This document shows, piece after piece, positions 1 to 7,131 of a stretch of DNA of 38,922 bases. Made by a program: the position numbers and the translations under genes. The stretch comes from JBNKEI01 sp050288705 (GTDB lineage: Bacteria > Myxococcota > Myxococcia > Myxococcales > UBA5297). Location: NCBI GenBank assembly GCA_050288705.1, contig JBNKEI010000181.1:1-38922 (forward strand). Reading direction: 5' to 3'. Below the pieces are notes generated by a model. It ran no database searches. It saw only the letters and a list, made by a program, of their open reading frames with translations, and was not told where the DNA came from. Numbering within the stretch: position 1 is the first letter of the stretch; the number at the start of each line of letters is the position of its first letter.

Positions 1-152
1 TCAATCCACGCAACGACTAATTTGTGTTTTTTCGGGGTAAGTTCACCTACCAAAACCGTTCCATCGAGTATCGAATAGACGGCTGACTGAGGTAGAAGCA
101 GGGTCACAAAATTTGCTCGATCGACAAGCATATAGTTAGTCTGGCTGTTCAT
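1..152 (-). CDS. Partial small protein, weakly DUF4160-like, cut by the left edge
   Basis: The minus strand is open from an ATG at 150-152 to the window edge, giving about 50 residues that begin MNSQTNYMLVDRANF. The last part, ILDGTVLVGELTPKKHKLVV followed by AWI, resembles the core of the small DUF4160 family, in which a short beta-hairpin is followed by a G-x-L-P-x-R-like turn and an LV-x-x-W helix. The usual N-terminal PPHFHA-type motif of that family is not visible, so this may be a fragment. An in-frame stop lies seven codons upstream of the ATG. The call rests on about 25 residues of resemblance recalled from memory and is weak. Confidence 0.25.
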   Translation of the reverse strand, partial: MNSQTNYMLVDRANFVTLLLPQSAVYSILDGTVLVGELTPKKHKLVVAWI

Positions 153-808
153 CTTACCGAACTGGCTCTAATCATGCCAAGAGTTACGCTCGTGTTCTCG
201 ACAGTAACACTGGAACCAGTTCGGTTTTGGAATTTTTTAAAGACACGGAAAAAGAGTATTTGCTTGATTCTTCGCAGATTCTCAAAGGCAATCTTTCCTT
301 GGTTGATTATTCGGTGCCGGTTTCTCCTTGTGGCTCATTGTGCAGAACTGAGGACCTAATAACTGCGCTTTCGCGTACCCTTCCCTGTTTCGAGCAACTG
401 CAATGCCAACAACATGGCGCTGGTCCCGATTTGATGGTTTTTCTGCATTGTGCGCAAAAACGACCGTTGTTTGGTTATTTTCCTAAGCCTCTAGTCACCT
501 TTCGCAAACACGCTGCTAACCTAAGTGGGCTTACTATTACCCGATTGGCTTATTTTGCTACCCGCGCGGAATTCTGGGATTGTTACCTACCAACTGGAGT
601 TTCGGCCCGAATCTCAGTCGGAGAACACATGGCCTTTCGAGCTTGGTGGCTGGCAAGGCTCAGAAAAGAAATAAGCAACTTTGGTTGGAAGCCGAGCATT
701 AAGTGGAGTGAGCTTGCGGTCACCCCTTTACTCAAGCAAGCTAGACGCAGCGCTACTTCGGCTTGCAGGCGGAAATTCTACGGTTTTACCCGGGCCTTTA
801 CCTGGTGA
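140..808 (+). pseudogene. Decayed family 2 glycosyltransferase (C-terminal part)
   Basis: The frame is open from just after a stop at 137-139 to 808 but has no good start codon. The product lacks the N-terminal nucleotide-sugar binding half of a GT2 enzyme (no VVVDDGSTD-type motif). The remaining part looks like the C-terminal half of such an enzyme. It has a segment SVPVSPCGSLCRTEDLITA, like the S-P-x-x-x-x-F-R-x-x-D-L strand of GT2 proteins, then HGAGPDLMVFLHCAQKRPLF, where the acceptor-side acidic motif normally lies. It then has PLVTFRKHAANLSG, matching the conserved PL-x-x-(F/Y)-R-x-H-x-x-x-x-S. It lies directly upstream of two other glycosyltransferases, so it was probably part of the same glycan locus. 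Truncation by an assembly error cannot be excluded. If translated alone, a TTG at 227 is the only plausible start. Confidence 0.5.
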
Positions 809-840
809 CACAATGGAGCTAGTTTCCAAATCTGATTTCC

Positions 841-871
841 CTCACCCTAACCCTCTCCCTGAGGGAGAGGG
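841..871. repeat. REP-like inverted repeat (CCCTCTCCC hairpin)
   Basis: A perfect 9-bp stem, CCCTCTCCC (851-859) and GGGAGAGGG (863-871) with a 3-nt loop, is preceded by the extension CTCACCCTAA. The same unit occurs twice at 5594-5700. It lies between the decayed GT2 and the next gene, as expected of a dispersed intergenic repeat. Confidence 0.75.
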
Positions 872-943
872 AATTCTCTATGCGTGTAGTTATGGCTTGA
901 TTGGCTACTGGCCCTTGAATCAATATATGAAGAATCTGCTCTA

Positions 944-2038
944 ATGGAAAAAATGGGAGCCGTACATCTAATATACCCAGCTGGAAACAGCATTTCTTGC
1001 CCGGAAGCAATTGGAAGAAACCTTAAAAAAGCGCTGGAAAAGAAATATCCAGTTGTTACTCATGATTGGAATAAAGTCGGTGTTATTGTACCTAACGACG
1101 GCGACATTTTGATAGGACATCCGCATCCTAATCCTTTAACCGTTTTTAATCTAAGCAGTAGATACAATAAATGGAAGCGAGTTATTGCTTTAGCTCCTTA
1201 TAATCATGGACAGCCAGAACAGCTTGCTTATTTGAATAGTATACTTCCCAGATGCCATCAGTATTTGGCTATTACTGGAAACTATTGGATGCACGATCTT
1301 TCTAATTCAGTTTTCTCGCACTGGAAGCCTAAGATGGTCCATGTTGATTTGGCGGTAAGCCCAATTGATTTTCCACGCATTAAACGTTGTTTTAACCCTT
1401 TGGGAAAACGGCGTTTTTTATATATCGGCAATTGTGGATGGACGAAAAATACCGAGTACTTAAGCGAAATCGCCCACCGCATGGAAAGCGGAGCAATTGG
1501 ATGGATAGGCCCTGGAAAGCATATTCCCGGAACTATTAAGCATGGAAAGCAAGATTTTCGCTCTGCGCAAGCACAACAACTAGTCGCCGAACATGACTTT
1601 TTGGTTACGGTGAGCCGTTCTGACGCTAACCCGGCGACTATTTTGGAAGCCATGTCTTGGGGATTGATTCCGGTGTGTACTCCGCAAAGCGGATATGTCG
1701 GGTTTTCGGGAATTCCCAATATTCCGCTGGACAATCCTCAGGAAGCCGCGGGTATGCTCGGAAGACTCAATTACATGCCAGAAGAGCATCTGGAACGGAT
1801 GCGCCAAAACAATGATCAGCTTCTCCAAACTCACTTTAATTGGGAACGATTTACCAACCAAGTTATAGAAAGCATAGAGTCATCGGTACACCAGAATTTA
1901 GAGGTTCAAGACTTAATAAAACGTATTCAAATTACTAAATACGAGATTACCTCTGCTTATTTTCCTTTGCGGCCTAGACAAATTGTCAATTTTGCGAAAT
2001 CAAACCTTAGTAATTTTTTGAAAAAGAGCAAAATATGA
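944..2038 (+). CDS. Glycosyltransferase, GT4/GT1-like
   Basis: The 364-residue product is a probable cytoplasmic glycosyltransferase of surface polysaccharide synthesis. The second Rossmann half is the clearest part. RRFLYIGNCGWTKNTEYL is the typical start of the C-terminal donor-binding domain. SRSDANPATILEAMSWGLIP, around residues 225-245, is the nucleotide-sugar binding segment with the conserved glutamate of the E-x7-E family. The N-terminal half contains DGDILIGHPHPNP, like the acceptor domain of GT-B folds. The ATG at 944 has only a weak GAAG upstream; an in-frame ATG at 953 with GGAAA just before it is an alternative start. The stop overlaps the ATG of the next gene by 4 bp, so the two are translationally coupled. 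Donor sugar and linkage cannot be read from the sequence. Confidence 0.8.
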   Translation: MEKMGAVHLIYPAGNSISCPEAIGRNLKKALEKKYPVVTHDWNKVGVIVPNDGDILIGHPHPNPLTVFNLSSRYNKWKRVIALAPYNHGQPEQLAYLNSILPRCHQYLAITGNYWMHDLSNSVFSHWKPKMVHVDLAVSPIDFPRIKRCFNPLGKRRFLYIGNCGWTKNTEYLSEIAHRMESGAIGWIGPGKHIPGTIKHGKQDFRSAQAQQLVAEHDFLVTVSRSDANPATILEAMSWGLIPVCTPQSGYVGFSGIPNIPLDNPQEAAGMLGRLNYMPEEHLERMRQNNDQLLQTHFNWERFTNQVIESIESSVHQNLEVQDLIKRIQITKYEITSAYFPLRPRQIVNFAKSNLSNFLKKSKI

Positions 2039-3237
2039 ACCGGCTACTTATGAAAAATTTTGTCCACACCTGGGCAAAAGCAGTAAAAGGACATTTGCAG
2101 ACCTCACCACTTCATGCAGCATGGAGATTTATCAAGCAACGCTCGCAAATAAATGCGGTAGCCGATTTTTTATCTGCAAACCCGACTAGCATATACTCTG
2201 TCGAATTACTGCAAAAGCTTCTGAATGAACGTGCGCGGCACCGGCTAAAAATTCCTCACCAACCGGGAATTGCCGCTTTCGGGACAAATGATTGGGAAGA
2301 CAAAGGAATGTGGCAAGCCTGGTCGACTATTAGCAAGTTTTCTTTATTCAACTATGGAGATTTCATCAAAACTTATCGGTCAAAACAACCTAGCTCGTTA
2401 CTCCTGCCTGAATTTCTTGCCAATGCCTTTCTCGACCATATTAAGGAAATACAAAAAAAAGAAAGTATTCATTTAGCTTTCTTTTATGCAGCCGGAGAAT
2501 TTTTACCGAATTTTCTTTTTGAAAAGTTGCATGATCAAGGAATTTGGACGGTTTTATTGGGATTAGACGATAAGCAACAATTGGTTGGTCCTTCCGCAGG
2601 AAAGGCACCTACCCCGCAATTAAACGCCGCCCAACAGACGGATCTTTATTGGGGCACCTGGCGGGGAAGTTTAGATCGATTGGTGTCGCTAGGAGTAAGA
2701 CCTTTTTATGCTCCCTGCGGAGCCGACCCTACCATTTTTCGACCTTTGTCGCTTAAACGAGACATTGATGTGTTATGGCTCGGCCGGGGGTATGGTCCAA
2801 GGTATGACCTGGTGCGATTTTTGCGGAAAAAATTGAAACCGGGAATATCGGTGGTTGCCCATGGTCCGGGATGGCCGGGAGGTTCAGTGCCCTTCGAAAA
2901 AATGCTTACACTCTATAGTCGCTCGAAAATTATTTTAGGCATGGGAGGAGTAGGCCAAACCGATGCATTTAAGCATCTTAAGGCGCGTGATTTCGAGGTC
3001 CCCATGGCCGGCGGGTTATATTTAACCAGCTTTAATCCTGAATTAGCTGACTACTATGATATTGGACGGGAAATATTATGTTATAGTTCTCCAATTGAAT
3101 GTCTTGATGTAATCACTTGGATTCTTGAACGCGACACTATAGCTGAATCAATACGAAAACGCGCTCGATTGAAAAGTGAGCAACAGCATACCTGGGAAAA
3201 ACGAATTGGTTCAATTCTCCAGCTTTTGTCTTCGTAA
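2035..3237 (+). CDS. CgeB-like glycosyltransferase
   Basis: The 400-residue product overlaps the preceding glycosyltransferase gene by an ATGA. Its C-terminal half carries the hallmark of CgeB-type and related GT-B enzymes. DIDVLWLGRGYGPRYDLVRF begins the second domain, and KARDFEVPMAGGLYLTSF is followed by PELADYYDIGREILCYSS. That pattern (K-x-R-x-F-E-x-P-x-x-G-G, then a D/E-L-x-x-x-F/Y-x-x-G-x-E-I) is characteristic of the family. A middle segment, LDRLVSLGVRPFYAPCGADP, matches the interdomain link in which the sugar-acceptor domain ends. CgeB proteins were first described in Bacillus spore maturation but are common in capsule and O-antigen loci. It probably acts in the same glycan pathway as its neighbour. 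The sugar it transfers is unknown. Confidence 0.8.
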   Translation: MNRLLMKNFVHTWAKAVKGHLQTSPLHAAWRFIKQRSQINAVADFLSANPTSIYSVELLQKLLNERARHRLKIPHQPGIAAFGTNDWEDKGMWQAWSTISKFSLFNYGDFIKTYRSKQPSSLLLPEFLANAFLDHIKEIQKKESIHLAFFYAAGEFLPNFLFEKLHDQGIWTVLLGLDDKQQLVGPSAGKAPTPQLNAAQQTDLYWGTWRGSLDRLVSLGVRPFYAPCGADPTIFRPLSLKRDIDVLWLGRGYGPRYDLVRFLRKKLKPGISVVAHGPGWPGGSVPFEKMLTLYSRSKIILGMGGVGQTDAFKHLKARDFEVPMAGGLYLTSFNPELADYYDIGREILCYSSPIECLDVITWILERDTIAESIRKRARLKSEQQHTWEKRIGSILQLLSS

Positions 3238-3272
3238 GAAAGAAATGCCCGATTGGGGTGTGCCTAAATTTT

Positions 3273-3406
3273 AATCCCCCTAACCCCCTTTTTCAAAGAG
3301 GGAATCTATTTTCCATGTGGCAAGTAAACTACCCCTTTGAAAAAAAGGTCTTCAATTTCCACTGCGGTGAATAAACTCCCCCTTTGAAAAAGGGGGCGGG
3401 GGGATT
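3273..3406. repeat. Cluster of C5/G5 inverted-repeat units
   Basis: Three related units lie head to tail in the gap between the CgeB-like gene and gmd. One begins near 3275 (AATCCCCCTAACCCCCTTTT), a degenerate one is at about 3331-3348, and a perfect hairpin of CCCCCTTT and AAAGGGGG-type arms lies at 3378-3395. They belong to a different sequence type from the CCCTCTCCC units elsewhere in the window. They resemble dispersed non-coding repeats rather than a single terminator. Confidence 0.6.
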
Positions 3407-3485
3407 TGTTCAGTTGCCAAGCAAATTTAGGAACTCGATTGCCATGGGTTACCTGCTCCTGCTCCTTGACCGTCGGATACTCAGC

Positions 3486-3516
3486 TTGATAGAAGCACTG
3501 GTTATGTGGCTATAAT
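3486..3516 (+). promoter_or_regulatory. Possible sigma70-type promoter for gmd
   Basis: A perfect TATAAT lies at 3511-3516, with TTGATA at 3486-3491 (19-nt spacer, slightly long). Transcription would start near 3523, about 30 nt before the gmd start. This is inference from consensus boxes only. Confidence 0.4.
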
Positions 3517-3554
3517 TTCAGCAAACGGCTCGTAATACTTGCGAGGGTCCAGTT

Positions 3555-4568
3555 TTGATAAAAGCGCTTATTACAGGAATTACCGGCCAAGATGGTAGTT
3601 ATCTTGCTGAGTTTTTGCTTGATAAAGGCTACGAGGTCTATGGGATCGTTCGACGTTCAAGCTCTTTTAACACTGATCGTATAGATCATATCTACCGAGA
3701 CCCCCATGAGTCTTCGGTGCGTCTCAAATTGGTCCACGGCGATCTTACCGATGCCAGCTCTTTAAATCGCATCATTAGGTCGGTTAAACCTGACGAAATT
3801 TATAATTTGGGCGCGCAAAGCCATGTTCGGGTATCGTTTGATATTCCGGATTACACTGCCGATGCGGTGGGAATAGGAACGGTTAGATTGCTGGAAGCTA
3901 TTCGAGAAAGCGGAATTCGTCCCAAGTTCTATCAGGCCAGTTCCTCGGAGCTATTCGGCAAGGTGTTAGAAATTCCGCAGAAAGAAACTACTCCTTTTTA
4001 TCCACGTAGTCCCTACGCCTGCGCTAAAGCATATGCTTATTACATTACGGTGAATTATCGCGAAAGTTATGGCTTGTTTGCTTGCAATGGTATTCTTTTT
4101 AATCACGAAAGCCCACGCAGAGGAGAAACTTTTGTTACTCGAAAGGTAACTCGTGGAGTAGCGCGAATTAAGCACGGATTGGAAAAAAAATTATTTCTTG
4201 GAAATTTGGATGCTAAGCGAGACTGGGGTCACGCCAAGGATTACGTGGAAGCGATGTGGATGATGTTACAAGCTCCCGAACCAGACGATTATGTGGTTTC
4301 CACCGGGGAAGTACATTCTGTCCGCGAGCTATGTGAACTGGCTTTTGGCCATGTTGGGCTGGATTGGCGCGAATATGTGGAAATTGACCAGAGATATTTC
4401 CGGCCGGCAGAGGTTGACTTTCTGCAAGGCGATTGCAGCAAAGCGCAAAAAAAACTCGGTTGGAAGCCAAAAGTCAGCTTTCAGCAGCTTATTCGAGAAA
4501 TGGTTGACGCGGACATGGAAAAGACTGCCCGCGAGAAATACGGCACTCACGGAGAAAGGCCAGCTTAG
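3555..4568 (+). CDS. gmd: GDP-mannose 4,6-dehydratase
   Basis: This 337-residue enzyme converts GDP-D-mannose to GDP-4-keto-6-deoxy-mannose in the cytoplasm, using bound NADP. It is the first committed step to GDP-L-fucose, GDP-rhamnose and related 6-deoxyhexoses. The N-terminus ALITGITGQDGSYLAEFLLD holds the extended-SDR nucleotide motif T-G-x-x-G-x-x-G. RRSSSFNTDRIDHIY is the typical Gmd segment. SSSELFG supplies the catalytic Ser/Thr-Glu region, and Y-A-C-A-K the Tyr/Lys pair. FNHESPRRGETFVTRK is a strongly conserved Gmd signature. Length matches the family. The start is a TTG at 3555 with a GCGAGGG purine run about 8 nt upstream. The next gene, GDP-L-fucose synthase, completes the pathway, so GDP-L-fucose is the likely end product. 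Confidence 0.95.
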   Translation: MIKALITGITGQDGSYLAEFLLDKGYEVYGIVRRSSSFNTDRIDHIYRDPHESSVRLKLVHGDLTDASSLNRIIRSVKPDEIYNLGAQSHVRVSFDIPDYTADAVGIGTVRLLEAIRESGIRPKFYQASSSELFGKVLEIPQKETTPFYPRSPYACAKAYAYYITVNYRESYGLFACNGILFNHESPRRGETFVTRKVTRGVARIKHGLEKKLFLGNLDAKRDWGHAKDYVEAMWMMLQAPEPDDYVVSTGEVHSVRELCELAFGHVGLDWREYVEIDQRYFRPAEVDFLQGDCSKAQKKLGWKPKVSFQQLIREMVDADMEKTAREKYGTHGERPA

Positions 4569-4621
4569 CAGGTTAGCTGGCGCATTATTCTTACTCGTGA
4601 AAACCAACTAGGAGAATATTT

Positions 4622-5563
4622 GTGGGCTTCTTTGATACCAGACGATTCACCATTACTGGCGGCGCCGGCTTTTTGGGCTCCTACATAGTTCAAAAACTCC
4701 GCGAGCGCGGCGCTAAGGAAATATTCATTCCCCATTTCCCTGAATACAATTTGACTCGGCGTACTGATATTGAGCAGATGTATGACCGCTCTAAGCCCGA
4801 CATTGTGATTCATTTAGCCGCTCAAGTTGGAGGCATTGGCGCCAACCGCGCTAATCCTGGCAAGTATTTCTACGATAATTTGATGATGGGAGTACAACTT
4901 CTTGACGAGGCTCGCTGTCGCAACATCGAGAAGTTTGTAGGATTAGGAACTATTTGCGCCTACCCCAAGTTTGCACCCGTGCCTTTTAAAGAAGAAGATC
5001 TTTGGAACGGGTACCCGGAAGAAACCAATGCACCTTATGGCCTGGCCAAAAAAATGATGCTGGTGCAGTCTGAATCTTACCGGGTTCAATACGGATTCAA
5101 TTCTATTTTTCTTCTGCCGGTAAATCTTTATGGGCCTCGCGACAATTTCGATTTGGAAAGCTCCCACGTGATACCAGCGCTCATCCGTAAATTTTTAGAG
5201 GCGCGCGCTTGCGGTTCTACTGAAGTTGTTCTCTGGGGTGATGGCTCGCCTACCAGAGAATTTCTTCATGCCGACGACGCCGCGGAAGGGATTCTTTTGG
5301 CGACCGAGCGCTACAATAAAAGCGACCCGGTGAATATTGGCGCTGGATTCGAAATATCTATTCGAGATTTGGCTAATATTGTCGCCGAGCTATGTGAATT
5401 CCGTGGAAAGATTGTTTGGGATTCTTCCAAACCTAACGGACAGCCAAGGCGTCGGCTGGATGTTTCTCGCGCCGAAGCGGAATTTGGATTCCGAGCGCAA
5501 AAAGATTTCCGAGAAGGGCTTGTGGAAACCATTAGGTGGTACAAGAGCATGAATGGAACGTGA
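4622..5563 (+). CDS. fcl: GDP-L-fucose synthase (epimerase/reductase)
   Basis: The 313-residue product is a cytoplasmic extended SDR. It epimerises GDP-4-keto-6-deoxymannose at C3 and C5, then reduces it with NADPH to GDP-L-fucose. The sequence shows the NADP motif TGGAGFLGSYIV near the N-terminus. HLAAQVGGIGANRANP is a family signature, GLGTICAYP carries the catalytic serine/threonine strand, and YGLAKK the Tyr-x3-Lys pair. FLHADDAAEGILL is the conserved C-terminal helix. The gene starts with GTG at 4622, preceded by AGGAG about 7 nt upstream, and follows gmd by 53 bp, so the two are probably co-transcribed. It is also known as wcaG or fcl. Confidence 0.95.
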   Translation: MGFFDTRRFTITGGAGFLGSYIVQKLRERGAKEIFIPHFPEYNLTRRTDIEQMYDRSKPDIVIHLAAQVGGIGANRANPGKYFYDNLMMGVQLLDEARCRNIEKFVGLGTICAYPKFAPVPFKEEDLWNGYPEETNAPYGLAKKMMLVQSESYRVQYGFNSIFLLPVNLYGPRDNFDLESSHVIPALIRKFLEARACGSTEVVLWGDGSPTREFLHADDAAEGILLATERYNKSDPVNIGAGFEISIRDLANIVAELCEFRGKIVWDSSKPNGQPRRRLDVSRAEAEFGFRAQKDFREGLVETIRWYKSMNGT

Positions 5564-5593
5564 AAAACTCTTAACCGTACAATTGCTCGTGGG

Positions 5594-5700
5594 CCCTCAC
5601 CCTGACCCTCTCCCAAAGGGAGAGGGAATTACTTTTGACACTCAAATGAGGAACCCTTTGGGTATTCCCTCTCCCCGCGGGAGAGGGTTAGGGTGAGGGG
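5594..5700. repeat. Pair of REP-like units in opposite orientation
   Basis: Two copies of the CCCTCTCCC hairpin seen at 841-871 face each other. The left copy (5594-5626) has the CCCTCACCCTGA extension before the stem (5606-5614 with 5618-5626). The right copy (5667-5700) has TTAGGGTGAGGG after the stem (5667-5675 with 5679-5687). The whole forms a larger imperfect palindrome, like the paired REP elements (BIMEs) described in other bacteria. Confidence 0.75.
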
Positions 5701-5738
5701 TAATCGCCATCTATTTCCTAGACAGAATTAGAACTCGA

Positions 5739-6971
5739 TTGCCCTCGAAATGTAAACAAACTAAACGCTGGCTCGCTTTTTTTTGCTCGTACGTTAGCGA
5801 CCAAATCAGAAAAGAGAGGGGGCTCCGTCCCAACGCTGCTGGCAGCAAAAGGGCTGCTCGGCTTGCTAATGCTATGGCGCTGCACAAAGAAAAAGTAATC
5901 CTACTTTGTAGCGGATTACAATTTCGCATGCCGCTATTCCCGCTTTTCTGTAGCCCCAAAGTAGAACGGATTGGACGAGTTACCGTTATTTATGGACCGA
6001 AAATTGGCCCTCCCCCTTTCTGCCATCTGCTCCAAATTCCTTGGTTTATTGCGTTTGCGAAATCTAGACTTAAACTAAACCAAGGATCGACCGGATTGAT
6101 CTACAACTACGGTTTTACTCAGATAAGTATCATTGCCGGACTTAAGCTTATATTTGGCTGCTCATTTATAATGGATTTAGAAGAGCTTACCTATTCTCAT
6201 ACTCTTGATATTTTGCGACTGGACCGACGTTTTTGCCGCCGAGTAGTTCATGGACTGGAGCAATGGATTGGATTACGCCTTATTAAGGGCGCGGTGGTTC
6301 CCGCTTCAGGAATTGGCCAGGGAGTACCGGCTAATATTCCAGTACTTACTTGCCAAGGATGTATTCCTGTCGCCCCGCAGGTTCCGCCAGTGTTGCAGGA
6401 CCAGCAAGTAACTATGCTTTGGGCAGCTCCGATAGTTCGCGAAAGAGGCATTGATATTTTTGCCCAAGTGCTAAAAATTTTGGATTCCGCAGATATTTAT
6501 AAAGAAATCGCTACTCGTTTAGTGTTTCAAGTTTGCGGAGTCGGCAGCGAGTCTAGGTGGTTTCAAGCAAATACCAAGACATTTAAACTAATTAAATGTA
6601 ATTATCTAGGTTTTGTTTCTGAATCTGAATACTCAAAAATTCTATCTAGTGTTGACGTGTGTCTATCATTGCAACCCAACCTCGACAAAGACGCTTCCCT
6701 AACTATGCCTTCGAAAGTGCCTGAATTTATGGCCGCTGGAAAAGTGGTGATTGCTTCTTCTATAGGCGACATAAATAAACTACCGTCAAATGTTATTCTA
6801 AGGTATGAAGACGATAATCCAGCAAAAATTGCCCGTTTATGTGCCTCGGTGGCAATGGATACATCCAAGCATCGGGATTTAGCCAAAGAGGCTCATAAAT
6901 ACGCCGCCGAACACTTTTCCGCGCTAAAAGTTGGTCTTCAACTACTTCGATTCTTTTCCCAGGTGCGATGA
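5739..6971 (+). CDS. Glycosyltransferase, GT4-like
   Basis: The 410-residue product is a GT-B fold glycosyltransferase and probably the third transferase of this glycan locus. The N-terminal region includes VSDQIRKERGLRPNAAGSKR, the donor/acceptor-side opening of such enzymes. The second half has VTMLWAAPIVRERGIDIFAQ, then YLGFVSESEYSKILSSVDVC and MPSKVPEFMAAGKVVIAS, the usual nucleotide-sugar binding end with a conserved glutamate. The start is uncertain. TTG at 5739 is the only in-frame start before the conserved part, it lacks a clear ribosome binding site, and it lies inside a 13-nt sequence also present at 3431-3443 in a non-coding gap. An upstream indel or an unusual start is therefore possible. 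The first residues after the start are not typical of the family. Confidence 0.75.
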   Translation: MPSKCKQTKRWLAFFCSYVSDQIRKERGLRPNAAGSKRAARLANAMALHKEKVILLCSGLQFRMPLFPLFCSPKVERIGRVTVIYGPKIGPPPFCHLLQIPWFIAFAKSRLKLNQGSTGLIYNYGFTQISIIAGLKLIFGCSFIMDLEELTYSHTLDILRLDRRFCRRVVHGLEQWIGLRLIKGAVVPASGIGQGVPANIPVLTCQGCIPVAPQVPPVLQDQQVTMLWAAPIVRERGIDIFAQVLKILDSADIYKEIATRLVFQVCGVGSESRWFQANTKTFKLIKCNYLGFVSESEYSKILSSVDVCLSLQPNLDKDASLTMPSKVPEFMAAGKVVIASSIGDINKLPSNVILRYEDDNPAKIARLCASVAMDTSKHRDLAKEAHKYAAEHFSALKVGLQLLRFFSQVR

Positions 6972-7131
6972 GCACTAGCCACTTCGGGAGTAACCACGGT
7001 CTTTCCGAGCGCAATGCCGCAGGCATGAAGTCGAGGAAGGGAAGCCTTGGGCCTCGACAAGCTCGGCCTGAACGGATTTCTTGCAGCCTCTCGTTATCAA
7101 CAAAGAAGGGCGCTGAATAGTTACAATTTTT
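6972..7131. other. Convergent intergenic region with repeat-like pieces
   Basis: This 160-bp gap lies between a + strand glycosyltransferase and the - strand histidine kinase. It holds a stretch around 7048-7078 (GGCCTCGACAAGCTCGGCCT, then GAACGGATT) resembling a dispersed repeat type common in many genomes. It also has a 13-nt word at 7112-7124 that recurs at 37982-37994. No gene or clear terminator hairpin with a T-tract was seen for the + strand. Confidence 0.35.

Noticed and set aside
3378..3395. C5/G5 hairpin as a terminator of the CgeB-like gene
   Set aside because: It is one of three related units and has no T-tract, so a dispersed repeat is more likely.
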